From UBA288 sp050178135 (GTDB lineage Archaea; Halobacteriota; Methanomicrobia; Methanomicrobiales; Methanospirillaceae), in NCBI GenBank assembly GCA_050178135.1, contig JBFXGJ010000034.1, positions 1 to 22,480 of the forward strand: a stretch of 22,480 nucleotides of DNA, written 5' to 3'. Position 1 is the first letter of the stretch, and each line of letters opens with the position of its first letter. Shown here piece after piece: positions 16,013 to 22,480 of this stretch. The notes under the pieces were generated by a model. That model was not told the origin of the DNA, did not search any database, and was given only the letters and a program-made list of their open reading frames with translations. Position numbers and translations under genes: made by a program.

Positions 16013-16320
16013 CGCGTGAGCCGCAGGCCAGGGTGTACCTGCGAGACATGTTCGAAGCCGCGGATAAGGCCCGTCGTTTCGTCTCTGGCATCATCCAGGA
16101 GGAGTTTCTCGAGAACGACGAGCAGATCGTCGCCGTGACCCGGGCTCTCGAGGTGATCGGCGACGCGGCACAACAGGTGCCGGTTCCGGTGAAGCGACGC
16201 TATCCCGCGGTACCATGGCGTGCCGTGGCCGGCACCCTGACGACGATCGCGACGGACCGCCGGGGAGACCCCGCGGAGGTGCACCGCCGTCTACCAGCTG
16301 GGCGGAGAGGACCGACGTCA
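16009..16320 (+). pseudogene. HEPN-domain toxin (HepT/DUF86 type), degenerate C-terminus
   Basis: ATG 16009 overlaps the antitoxin stop. The reading MTREPQARVYLRDMFEAADK, then FVSGIIQEEFLENDEQIVAV and TRALEVIGDAAQQVP, then RYPAVPWRAVAGT is a good HepT N-terminal two thirds. The family then has R-D-x-x-x-H, the RNase/AMPylation-target motif. Here the aligned residues are LTTIAT, so both the Arg and the His are gone, and the following FGVDPE-type segment is only faintly visible as RRGDPAEVH. No stop follows in frame until 16935, far into the opposite-strand gene, so the C-terminus is lost. Functional HepT proteins have about 110-140 residues. With its partner also broken, this is a decayed toxin-antitoxin pair. 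Confidence 0.78.
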
Positions 16321-16524
16321 CGAACGAGCGGTGTCCCTCTGGGGCGAGTGCTGCTGCCGATCGGTCACGAAGCGAACGAAGCCTCCGACTCGTGGTCTCG
16401 GAGTCGCTTCTCTCGCGACACCTTGTTCCCGGCGAACCGGCATCCGTCGATGAGGGATACCCTGCCACGCCTGCTGATCTCTTTAACCAAAGAGCCCACG
16501 ACCCGGGAATCGGAAAAAAAGGTG
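16321..16524. other. about 200 bases without a supportable gene
   Basis: It lies between the HEPN remnant and the minus-strand flavoprotein gene. One plus frame reads SLRLVVSESLLSRHLVPGEP in a protein-like way but has no start or partner, so it is at most a remnant. Confidence 0.35.
16514..16520 (-). terminator. T7 terminator of the PPOX-like gene
   Basis: On the minus strand the stop TAA (16527-16525) is followed after four bases by TTTTTTT, a typical archaeal termination signal. Confidence 0.65.
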
Positions 16525-17004
16525 TTACCCGTTCTTGAGGGCCACGATGTCCGTGACGTCCTGGAGCCGCCAGACCATCGCCCGCTCATCCCCCAGGATC
16601 ACTTCGGGAGCGTCATCAGGGGTGTGACCGAACGCGGTCAGCACCCGGGAAGAGAGGCCCCGGTCCCGGATCAGCGCGACGAACCGCTCCCGCGCCGCTC
16701 GTTTCTGCACGTGGTCGGTCACTTCCTCGAGGCGGCCCTGGAGGCTCACGAACGTGAAGCCGGAGAGGTCGGGGGCGTACTCCTCGATCTCGACCGAGAC
16801 CCTCGGGTCGTTCTCGAAGTATGCCATCTTCCGGCCGTACTTCGTGGAAAGAAAGTAGAGGTGGTTGCCGTCGAAGACGTACATGAACGGTGCGACGTAC
16901 GGGTGTTCACTGCACGACCCGAACGCAATCCTTGACACATACTGCCGTTGAATCAGGGAGTCGTACTCCGCCTTGTGCATCTTCGGGATTTTAAGTGGGT
17001 TCAC
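16525..17004 (-). CDS. pyridoxamine 5'-phosphate oxidase (PPOX) family flavoprotein
   Basis: 159 residues from GTG 17004. The split-barrel pattern is clear: PKMHKAEYDSLIQRQYVSRI at the N-terminus, then HPYVAPFMYVFDGNHLYFLS, TKYGRKMAYFENDPRVSVEI and GFTFVSLQGRLEEVTD. Such proteins bind FMN, F420 or haem at a dimer interface and act as small reductases or oxidases; the exact substrate cannot be read here, and the true PNPOx substrate residues were not identified. For the start, GGTGAT lies three bases before GTG 17004 and a TATA box lies at 17055-17048. ATG 17058 in the same frame falls within that promoter, so I prefer the GTG. The frame stays open further upstream to 17295, but that part is the neighbouring gene in another frame. 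The gene has its own promoter and T7 terminator, so it is probably monocistronic. Confidence 0.88.
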   Translation of the reverse strand: MNPLKIPKMHKAEYDSLIQRQYVSRIAFGSCSEHPYVAPFMYVFDGNHLYFLSTKYGRKMAYFENDPRVSVEIEEYAPDLSGFTFVSLQGRLEEVTDHVQKRAARERFVALIRDRGLSSRVLTAFGHTPDDAPEVILGDERAMVWRLQDVTDIVALKNG

Positions 17005-17047
17005 GAGATCACCATTCCCTGTTTTTCTCTCTATCTCGTTCAGCGGG

Positions 17048-17055
17048 TAATAAAT
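17048..17055 (-). promoter_or_regulatory. TATA box of the PPOX-like gene
   Basis: ATTTATTA on the minus strand, 44-51 bases upstream of GTG 17004, followed by the GGTGAT ribosome site. It supports choosing GTG over the upstream in-frame ATG. Confidence 0.5.
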
Positions 17056-17087
17056 CATCGACAGGCCGGCGACTCGCCTGAACGGCC

Positions 17088-17357
17088 CTACGTCCCCTGA
17101 CGCCTCGAGCACTCCCCCCCGGCGTCTCGCACGAGCTCCTCGATCGTCGAGAGCAGGGCGGCGTCGTTCAGGGCGTAGTCCAGGAGCTCGAACTCGTTCA
17201 CCAGGCGGATCGGTTTCAGGACAACCAGCGGCCTCTTCCCGGCGGTGTCGCCCGGATAGTCGGCCGGCACCACGGTCATCGTCCCGTCCTCCCACACGGC
17301 CACATTTCCATTGCCCGCTTCGTCCCAGAGTTTCCTGACAATATCCTGCGTGATCAT
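17088..17357 (-). CDS. small cytoplasmic protein of unknown function
   Basis: 89 residues: MITQDIVRKLWDEAGNGNVA, then AVWEDGTMTVVPADYPGDTA, KRPLVVLKPIRLVNEF and an acidic helical second half (LLDYALNDAALLSTIEELVR). There is no signal peptide, membrane segment or metal motif. AGGTGA at 17367-17362, four bases before the ATG, and a normal amino acid composition argue that it is a real gene. I do not recognise the family. It ends 83 bases upstream of the PPOX-like gene, which has its own promoter, so a functional link is not required. Confidence 0.72.
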   Translation of the reverse strand: MITQDIVRKLWDEAGNGNVAVWEDGTMTVVPADYPGDTAGKRPLVVLKPIRLVNEFELLDYALNDAALLSTIEELVRDAGGECSRRQGT

Positions 17358-17444
17358 CCGTTCACCTGCGGCTTCGGGGGAGTCGGACGTGCATCCAGGT
17401 ATAGTTGTCGGTGGGGACCGCCGACCGTGGAATCCCGCGTGTCC

Positions 17445-17450
17445 AAAAAA
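17445..17450 (-). terminator. T6 terminator after the first NHL-PKD gene
   Basis: On the minus strand TTTTTT lies nine bases after the TAA at 17462-17460, the expected form of an archaeal terminator. Confidence 0.6.
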
Positions 17451-17459
17451 GAGAGGGGC

Positions 17460-19373
17460 TTATCCGACGACGCTCACGGGCGAGCCCGGCGCGCCGCGGG
17501 GCGCAGCCCCGGTCACGGAGAGGTTCCGTGTCGTCGTCGAGGAGCCGTAGGCGTTCGACGCGGTCAGGGTGACCGCGTACTCGCCCGGACGCCGGAAGAC
17601 GACGTTCGGGCTCTGCATCGTGGTCCAGGCGAGCCCGCCGAAGTCCCACCGCCACGAGGTCGCGTTCGTCGACGTGTCGGTGAACCGCACGTAGAGCGGC
17701 GCTGTTCCCGACGGACGGCTCATGGTGAAGTTCGCGACCGGCGCCCGGGGATCGGGGCCGACCTCGATCCGGCCGGGGTACTCTGTCCTGGCCGTCCCGG
17801 TCGAGGAGACGACCGTCAGGTTGACGAGGTAGGTGCCCGGGACCGTGTAGGTGTGGATGGGGTTCTGCACCACCGAGGTCGAGCCATCGCCGAACTCCCA
17901 GAACCAGGCGAACGGATCGCCCGTCGACTCGTCCGAGAACCCGACGACCAGCGGTGCCGGGCCTTCGCTCCGGTTTGCAAAGAAGAAGGCGGTCGGCCCG
18001 GGTGCCGGGGTGGGCGCCCGTTCGGTCGCGACGATGTAGGCGTGCTTCGTCTCGGTCACCGTTCGTCCCGCGCCATCGGCGGTGGTGAGCGAGACCGTGT
18101 ACCGCCCGGTCCTCAGGTAGGTATGGGCCGGCGCGTGCTCGGTCGAGGTCGCCCCGTCGCCGAAGTCCCACGTCCACGAGACGGCTCCGGTCGAGTAGTC
18201 GAGGAACCGCACGGCGAACGGGGCCGTGCCTGACTGCAGGGAGGCGGCGAACGAGGCCGAGAGCGGACCGGCCGGCGGGGTGTACGGCCGCCAGGCGCTG
18301 ACGGTCTTCGCCACCAGGTCCGTCATGTAGACCGTACCCGCGCGGTCGACCACTACGCCCATCGGGCGGAATAACTGGCCGGAGACCTGGCCGTAGTCGA
18401 CCTCGGCCCGGCGGCTCACCTGGCCGAAGGCCCTGCCGCGGCTCTCGGTCGCGACGGGTTCGCGGTAGCGCGGCACCGTCAGGGCGCCGATAGTCGCCGA
18501 GAGCGTGCCGTCGGGCGAGTAGGCGTAGAGGGCATAATCGCTGTTCACTCCGTCGACCGGTTCCAGTTCGGAGAGATAAAGGGTGTTCGTCACGACCAGC
18601 CGGCCATTGGCGTCGAGATAGTTCAGGGTCGCCCACCCGCCGTTGAACTCCCAGCCGGTCCAGGCCCCGCCCGGGACGAACCGCGTGATATAGCCTCTCC
18701 CCTCCTGATCATACGACCCCGCCGACTCCATCTGCATCAGGTTGCTCACATAACAGGTGCCGTCCGGGGCGACGGACACGTCGACCGGCAGGGAAAACTG
18801 CCCCGGGCCGGTGCCGTGCTCCCCCCCGTAGACGGCGACGGGCTCACCGCCGGCGGTGAACTCCCGGACGGCGCTCGCGACCGAGTCGGTGACGAAGACG
18901 TGGTCGTTCGGCCCGATCCCGATGCCGTAGATCCAGTTCGCGTCGTTGTTCTTCCACGGCTGCCAGTAGTCGATGAGGACGCCGGACGGCGAGAAGACGA
19001 AGATCGCACCCTTCATCTCGGGTCCCCCCAGCGCGTCGGTCACAAAGATGTAGCCCGTGGAGTTCACGGCGATGTCGTTCGGGAACGAGCTGTTCCAGGT
19101 CTCGTTCACCGGGAGTGCAATCCGGGAGAGGAACCGGCCGTTCGAACTGTAGCGCTCGATCGAGGCGTGCTCCAGGTCGAAGTCGAGGGCGACCACGTAC
19201 AGGTCACCGTTCGGCGCCGCCGCGACCCCGATCGGGATAGTCTCGTTCGACCCGGTCACCGGAAACGACGTCACGAAATCGTAGGGCGCAAGGCCGCTCG
19301 CCGGTCCGACACCGCAGGCGACCAGGAGCACGAGGAGGACCAGGGGACACCATCGCAGATCAGGCAGTTCCAT
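17460..19373 (-). CDS. secreted NHL-type beta-propeller protein with three PKD modules, copy 1
   Basis: 637 residues. MELPDLRWCPLVLLVLLVAC is a signal peptide; LVAC matches a lipobox, so it may be a lipoprotein with Cys 20, although the paralogue lacks this Cys. Residues about 30-365 contain NHL-like blades, each with a (V/I)-A-x-x-(G/N)-(D/G)-x-(Y/V)-V-T core: IGVAAAPNGDLYVV, DIAVNSTGYIFVTD, GIGIGPNDHVFVTD, VDVSVAPDGTCYVSN and GVVVDRAGTVYMTD, enough for a six-bladed propeller. Three PKD modules follow (about 373-455, 463-545, 552-625): WTWDFGDGATS, WFWEFGDGSTS, and an atypical third with WRWDFGGLAWTT. The C-terminus PVSVVG is shared with the paralogue. I start at ATG 19373, because the signal peptide begins there and the promoter block at 19402-19413 lies just upstream; the upstream ATG would sit beyond it. 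Likely an extracellular binding or adhesive protein. Confidence 0.9.
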   Translation of the reverse strand: MELPDLRWCPLVLLVLLVACGVGPASGLAPYDFVTSFPVTGSNETIPIGVAAAPNGDLYVVALDFDLEHASIERYSSNGRFLSRIALPVNETWNSSFPNDIAVNSTGYIFVTDALGGPEMKGAIFVFSPSGVLIDYWQPWKNNDANWIYGIGIGPNDHVFVTDSVASAVREFTAGGEPVAVYGGEHGTGPGQFSLPVDVSVAPDGTCYVSNLMQMESAGSYDQEGRGYITRFVPGGAWTGWEFNGGWATLNYLDANGRLVVTNTLYLSELEPVDGVNSDYALYAYSPDGTLSATIGALTVPRYREPVATESRGRAFGQVSRRAEVDYGQVSGQLFRPMGVVVDRAGTVYMTDLVAKTVSAWRPYTPPAGPLSASFAASLQSGTAPFAVRFLDYSTGAVSWTWDFGDGATSTEHAPAHTYLRTGRYTVSLTTADGAGRTVTETKHAYIVATERAPTPAPGPTAFFFANRSEGPAPLVVGFSDESTGDPFAWFWEFGDGSTSVVQNPIHTYTVPGTYLVNLTVVSSTGTARTEYPGRIEVGPDPRAPVANFTMSRPSGTAPLYVRFTDTSTNATSWRWDFGGLAWTTMQSPNVVFRRPGEYAVTLTASNAYGSSTTTRNLSVTGAAPRGAPGSPVSVVG

Positions 19374-19401
19374 GCTTCGATGATGGTCCTGTTCATTCAA
19401 T

Positions 19402-19413
19402 AAGCATTTCTTT
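19402..19413 (-). promoter_or_regulatory. promoter block of NHL-PKD copy 1
   Basis: AAAGAAATGCTT on the minus strand ends 28 bases before ATG 19373. The same 12-mer occurs 27 bases before the paralogue's ATG (21364-21375) although the surrounding bases differ. It probably contains the B-recognition and TATA elements, giving a very short leader. Confidence 0.5.
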
Positions 19414-19461
19414 ATCGTTCTCCGGGGAACCACGGCGGGTACGGGGAGGGTGAGGGGCGAA

Positions 19462-21336
19462 CTACCCGACCACGCTGACGGGTGCGCCCTCTCGTGCCCT
19501 CGGCATCGACCCGGTCACGGAGAGGTTGCGTGTCACCGTCGAAGAACCGTAGGAGTTCGACGCGGTCAGGGTGACCGCGTACTCGCCGGGCCGGCGGAAG
19601 ACGACGTTCGGGCTCTGCATCGTGGTCCAGGCCATGCCGCCGAAGTCCCACCGCCATGCGGTCGGTGCTCCCGTCGATGTGTCGGTGAACCGGACATAGA
19701 GCGGCGCCGTCCCCGACGAGCGGCTCAGGGTGATGTTCGCGACCGGCGCCCGGGGATCGGGGCTGACCCGGAGGTTCACGTTCGAGCCGGTCCGGGGTCC
19801 GGACCACGATCCGAAGGCCGTCAGGTTAACCCGGTAGGTGCCCGGGACGGTGAAGGTGTGGATGGGGTTCTGCTCCAACGAGGTCCCCCCGTCGCCGAAC
19901 TCCCAGAACCAGGCGTGGGGTGCGCCGGTCGACCGGTCGGTGAACTGGACCGTGAACGGCACCGTCCCCCGTGACTGGTTCACCCGGAACTCCACCAGCG
20001 GACCGGGATCGGGGGTGGGGGCCGGCCCGGTGGCGACCACCGCGTTATGATGAGTGTCGGTCGCCGTTCGTCCCGCCGCGTCGGCGGTGGTGAGCGAGAC
20101 CGTATAGTGCCCGGGCTCCAGGTAGGTATGGGCCGGCGCGTGCTCGTTCGAGGTCCGTCCGTCGCCGAAGTTCCAGGACCACGAGACGGCCCCGGTCGAG
20201 TAGTCGAGGAACCGGGCCGTAAACGGCGCGACGCCCGACTGGGTTTCGACGGCAAAGGAGGCCGTGAGCGGCCCCCCCGGTGCGGCATAGGGCCGCCACG
20301 ACAGCACCGTCTGGAACCGGTTGTCGGTCAGGAAGAGCACGCCCGCCTGGTTCACGGCGATGCCCATCGGGAAGTCGACCTGCCCGTCGCTCTCACCCTG
20401 GGTGCCGGCGATCTGAACCGGGCTCTCGTCCTCCCCATCACTCTCACGGATCGAGCCGGCGACGGCCGCCAGCCTCCCGTCGGGGGTGTAGGTATAGACC
20501 GCGTAGTCGGCGTTCACCCGGCGGGTCGGGTCGGGTGCGAGCCCGGGGGGGTAGACTGAGTTCGAGACCGAGAGCCGGCCCCGCTCGTCCATGCAGGTGA
20601 AGTGCGCCCATTCCCCATCGAACCTCCAGCCGGTCCAGGCCCCGCCCGGGACGATCCGGCTGATGTAGCCTCTCCGCTCTGCCCCCTCGCCGTAGTAGAA
20701 ATTGCTCACATACCGGGTGCCGTCCGCCCCGACGGCCACATCGACGGGGAGGGAGAACTCGCCGGGCCCGATTCCCTCTCGTCCGCCGAGTGTTGCGAGA
20801 GCCTCACCTCCTGGTGAGAACTCGTGGACCGCGCTGGCAGTGAAATCGGTGACGAAGACGTGGTCGTCCGGGCCGATGCCCAGCCCGTTGTAGAGGCTCG
20901 TATCACGCTTCGCCCACGGCTGCCACCAGTCGACCAGCTCCCCCCGCGGCGAGAAGACGAGGACCGCCCCTCTCTCTCCCGGGCCCGCGAGCTGGTCGGT
21001 CACGTAGATGAAGCCTGATCGGTTCACCGCTGCATCGGTTGCGCTGGATGCGGTCCAGGTGTCGTTGACCGGTATCTCGATCCGGGAGAGGGGACGTCCG
21101 GACCCGCTCTGGATGAAGATCGACGAGTGGTCGTGCATCCCGCTGGTGGTGACGATCACGAGGTCTCCGTTCGGGGCCACCGCGATGCCATCCACGAAGA
21201 ACCGTTCGCCCTCTCCCACCGGCCACGCACCGGCATAGTCGAACGGCTGCAGGCTAGCGGATGCGCCGCCGACGCCGGCGGCGACCAGGAGCACGATCAG
21301 GGTGAGCAGTGCCGGGTCGGTTCGGATCCAACGCAT
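19462..21336 (-). CDS. secreted NHL-type beta-propeller protein with three PKD modules, copy 2
   Basis: 624 residues, a paralogue of the gene ending at 17460. MRWIRTDPALLTLIVLLVAA is the signal peptide, without the lipobox Cys of copy 1. Propeller blades include GIAVAPNGDLVIVT, DAAVNRSGFIYVTD, GLGIGPDDHVFVTD, VDVAVGADGTRYVSN and GIAVNQAGVLFLTD. The PKD modules have WSWNFGDGRTS, WFWEFGDGGTS and the atypical WRWDFGGMAWTT, ending in PVSVVG. An in-frame ATG at 21369 lies inside the shared promoter block, so ATG 21336 is the start. Eighty-eight bases separate its stop from the next ATG, which has its own promoter block, so the two copies are tandem but separately transcribed. N-X-T/S sequons are frequent. 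The expected role is that of a surface-released ligand-binding or matrix protein. Confidence 0.9.
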   Translation of the reverse strand: MRWIRTDPALLTLIVLLVAAGVGGASASLQPFDYAGAWPVGEGERFFVDGIAVAPNGDLVIVTTSGMHDHSSIFIQSGSGRPLSRIEIPVNDTWTASSATDAAVNRSGFIYVTDQLAGPGERGAVLVFSPRGELVDWWQPWAKRDTSLYNGLGIGPDDHVFVTDFTASAVHEFSPGGEALATLGGREGIGPGEFSLPVDVAVGADGTRYVSNFYYGEGAERRGYISRIVPGGAWTGWRFDGEWAHFTCMDERGRLSVSNSVYPPGLAPDPTRRVNADYAVYTYTPDGRLAAVAGSIRESDGEDESPVQIAGTQGESDGQVDFPMGIAVNQAGVLFLTDNRFQTVLSWRPYAAPGGPLTASFAVETQSGVAPFTARFLDYSTGAVSWSWNFGDGRTSNEHAPAHTYLEPGHYTVSLTTADAAGRTATDTHHNAVVATGPAPTPDPGPLVEFRVNQSRGTVPFTVQFTDRSTGAPHAWFWEFGDGGTSLEQNPIHTFTVPGTYRVNLTAFGSWSGPRTGSNVNLRVSPDPRAPVANITLSRSSGTAPLYVRFTDTSTGAPTAWRWDFGGMAWTTMQSPNVVFRRPGEYAVTLTASNSYGSSTVTRNLSVTGSMPRAREGAPVSVVG

Positions 21337-21363
21337 GGCTTGTGGTGGCGGCGGTGAGCCGAA

Positions 21364-21375
21364 AAGCATTTCTTT
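21364..21375 (-). promoter_or_regulatory. promoter block of NHL-PKD copy 2
   Basis: AAAGAAATGCTT on the minus strand, ending 27 bases before ATG 21336 and identical to the element at 19402-19413. Conservation at a fixed distance within otherwise diverged non-coding DNA indicates a working promoter, possibly with a shared regulator. Confidence 0.5.
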
Positions 21376-21442
21376 TTGACGCTGCGAACCGGCTCTTCGC
21401 CCCTCTGCTCTCGCCCTGGTCGGCCGAACCCGTATAGGCCGG

Positions 21443-22288
21443 TCAGACCTCTGGCGTCCCGGAGGACGACCGCGGGATGTACGCCTCGAGGACCTTCTCG
21501 TACCGGCTGATCCCCGCGGCGTCCCGTTCCTGCTTGAGGCCGTCGAGGGCCTGCTGGAAGGCCGCGACCGTCGCGTCCGGGACGTCCCGGCTGAAGGCGT
21601 AGTAGACGGTCGAGGCGCTCAGCGGGTACGCGACCGTGAACGCGAAGAAGTCCCCCGTTGCCTCCCGGGACAGGTGCCGGCCCGTCGCCTCGGGATAACA
21701 CCAGAGGTCGATCTCGCCGCGCTGGAGCCGGTCCATCAGCACGCCGGGGTCCCGCTCGGTCACGAGCTGGCCCTGGCTCACCCCGAGATCGAGCAGCTGC
21801 TGGACTCCGATGTCGTCGGCGATCACGCCGATGCGGAGCCCTGCGAGGTTCCCGGGGGCTGCAATCGCGATGCCCGAGCCGTTCCGAGCGAACAGGACCT
21901 CGCGGTCCGTGAAGATGGGCCCGGCCCACTTGAAGGAGGTCTCGCGAGCGGGAGTGCGGGCCATGCTGAAGAGCACGGTCCGGTTCCCCGTGAGGGCGGC
22001 CTCGTACCCCTCGGCCCAGGGGACGACACGCACCTGGTCGGGCGTCACACGCGTGCCCATCCGCTCGGTGACCGCGCCCAGGAGGTCGACCGAGATCCCC
22101 CGGAGCGTCCCGTTCTCCTGGTAACTGTAGGGCCGCAGCTCCTCGGTAAAGTATGTCAGGTCGTCGGCGGGGGACGCGGTTGGGACGATCGGCGGGGCCT
22201 GCGGACCCGACAGGCATCCGGCGACCAGGGCCAGCCCCAGGAGTGCGGGGACCAGGAGGAAGAGAAGCGAACGGACGGAATACAACAT
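21443..22288 (-). CDS. extracellular solute-binding protein, family 3 (SBP_bac_3), lipoprotein
   Basis: 281 residues. MLYSVRSLLFLLVPALLGLA followed by LVAGC gives a lipoprotein signal with Cys near residue 25, then a Pro-rich tether. The mature part follows the family 3 periplasmic binding fold: YFTEELRPYSYQENGTLRGI and SVDLLGAVTERMG at the start, a TGNRTVLFSMARTPARE segment, NLAGLRIGVIADDIGVQQLL opening lobe 2, and YYAFSRDVPDATVAAFQQAL near the end. Such proteins capture amino acids or small acids for an ABC importer or feed sensors; no permease or ATPase gene is adjacent. Start: ATG 22288, because the TATA box (22319-22313) lies about 28 bases upstream, making the transcript leaderless or nearly so. 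The upstream in-frame ATG 22315 would fall inside the promoter. Confidence 0.9.
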   Translation of the reverse strand: MLYSVRSLLFLLVPALLGLALVAGCLSGPQAPPIVPTASPADDLTYFTEELRPYSYQENGTLRGISVDLLGAVTERMGTRVTPDQVRVVPWAEGYEAALTGNRTVLFSMARTPARETSFKWAGPIFTDREVLFARNGSGIAIAAPGNLAGLRIGVIADDIGVQQLLDLGVSQGQLVTERDPGVLMDRLQRGEIDLWCYPEATGRHLSREATGDFFAFTVAYPLSASTVYYAFSRDVPDATVAAFQQALDGLKQERDAAGISRYEKVLEAYIPRSSSGTPEV

Positions 22289-22312
22289 GGGCAGAGCTGC
22301 GCCGATGGCAGA

Positions 22313-22319
22313 CATAAAC
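22313..22319 (-). promoter_or_regulatory. TATA box of the solute-binding protein gene, near-leaderless
   Basis: GTTTATG on the minus strand, centred about 28 bases before ATG 22288. That distance puts transcription initiation at or just before the start codon. Confidence 0.5.
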
Positions 22320-22480
22320 CCGTTGTTTTCTTCCTGTCACCGTCCGTGAATGCCGGAACGGCGGTCATCCGTCGCCGACGAATCGGCATCACAGGGGCTG
22401 AGTCGCGTGGGGCGAAGATGAAAGGCTGATGTCCTCCGCCTCCCAACTCCTCCGATCATGTCGACGACGGACCCGGTGAT

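Noticed and set aside
16321..16935. Continuation of the HEPN open frame to 308 residues
   Set aside because: Beyond about 16320 it is antisense to the PPOX-like gene and shows no HEPN similarity; it is read-through of a damaged gene.
17005..17295. N-terminal extension of the PPOX-like protein to 17295 or 17058
   Set aside because: The distal part is the 89-residue gene in another frame, and ATG 17058 falls in the predicted promoter while GTG 17004 has a well-spaced GGTGAT.
17362..18636. 424-residue minus-strand frame inside NHL-PKD copy 1
   Set aside because: It is a shifted frame of the PKD region with Arg/Gly/Asp-rich composition; the PKD motifs are in the other frame.
22320..22480. Possible gene end at the right edge of the window
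   Set aside because: Short open stretches exist on the minus strand, but none has a recognisable motif or a clear stop context, so no feature is claimed.

Overview
The window is high-GC archaeal DNA, most likely from a methanogen of the order Methanomicrobiales. This is inferred from archaeal TATA-box promoters, GGTGA/GAGGT ribosome binding sites, terminators made of T runs, class III (type IV pilin-like) leader segments, HDIKN-type histidine kinases and many PKD-domain surface proteins. No rRNA, tRNA, CRISPR array or transposase was seen.

Layout. (1) 1-2810, plus strand: the 3' end of a GH77 4-alpha-glucanotransferase gene and a complete GT35 alpha-glucan phosphorylase, overlapping or abutting, for turnover of storage glycogen. 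(2) 2872-4449, minus strand: a membrane-anchored sensor histidine kinase with two PAS domains. Its reading frame has no ATG/GTG/TTG where the leader, ribosome site and membrane segment place the start; an ATC sits there. (3) 4672-13926, plus strand: five consecutive genes for pilin-like surface proteins in two promoter units, 4672-7513 and 7655-13926. Each unit opens with a paralogous roughly 330-350-residue protein (resembling the archaeal DUF7289-type family) and continues with larger proteins. These share a pilin-type N-terminus and a small head domain but carry different C-terminal cargo: a parallel beta-helix, three SdrD-B-like repeats plus an unrecognised domain, or an array of ten PKD modules. 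This is the most interesting system in the window.

(4) 13927-16524: an eroded region. It has two frameshifted remnants of unknown genes, one intact small secreted protein (minus strand, 14863-15366), and a decayed MNT/HEPN (MntA/HepT) toxin-antitoxin pair. The antitoxin carries two opposite frameshifts and the toxin has lost its catalytic R-H motif. (5) 16525-17357, minus strand: a PPOX-fold flavoprotein and a small protein of unknown function. (6) 17460-21336, minus strand: two paralogous secreted proteins built from an NHL-type beta-propeller and three PKD modules, each with the same 12-base promoter block. (7) 21443-22288, minus strand: an extracellular family 3 solute-binding lipoprotein with a near-leaderless promoter. 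The last roughly 160 bases hold no gene I can identify.

Taken together, most of the window is devoted to the cell surface. The five-gene pilin-like cassette and the two secreted propeller/PKD proteins would display large beta-rich, probably N-glycosylated adhesive domains. The kinase divergently transcribed next to the cassette is a possible but unproven regulator. No pilus assembly ATPase, membrane platform or prepilin peptidase is encoded here, so the pilin-like proteins would have to use machinery encoded elsewhere.
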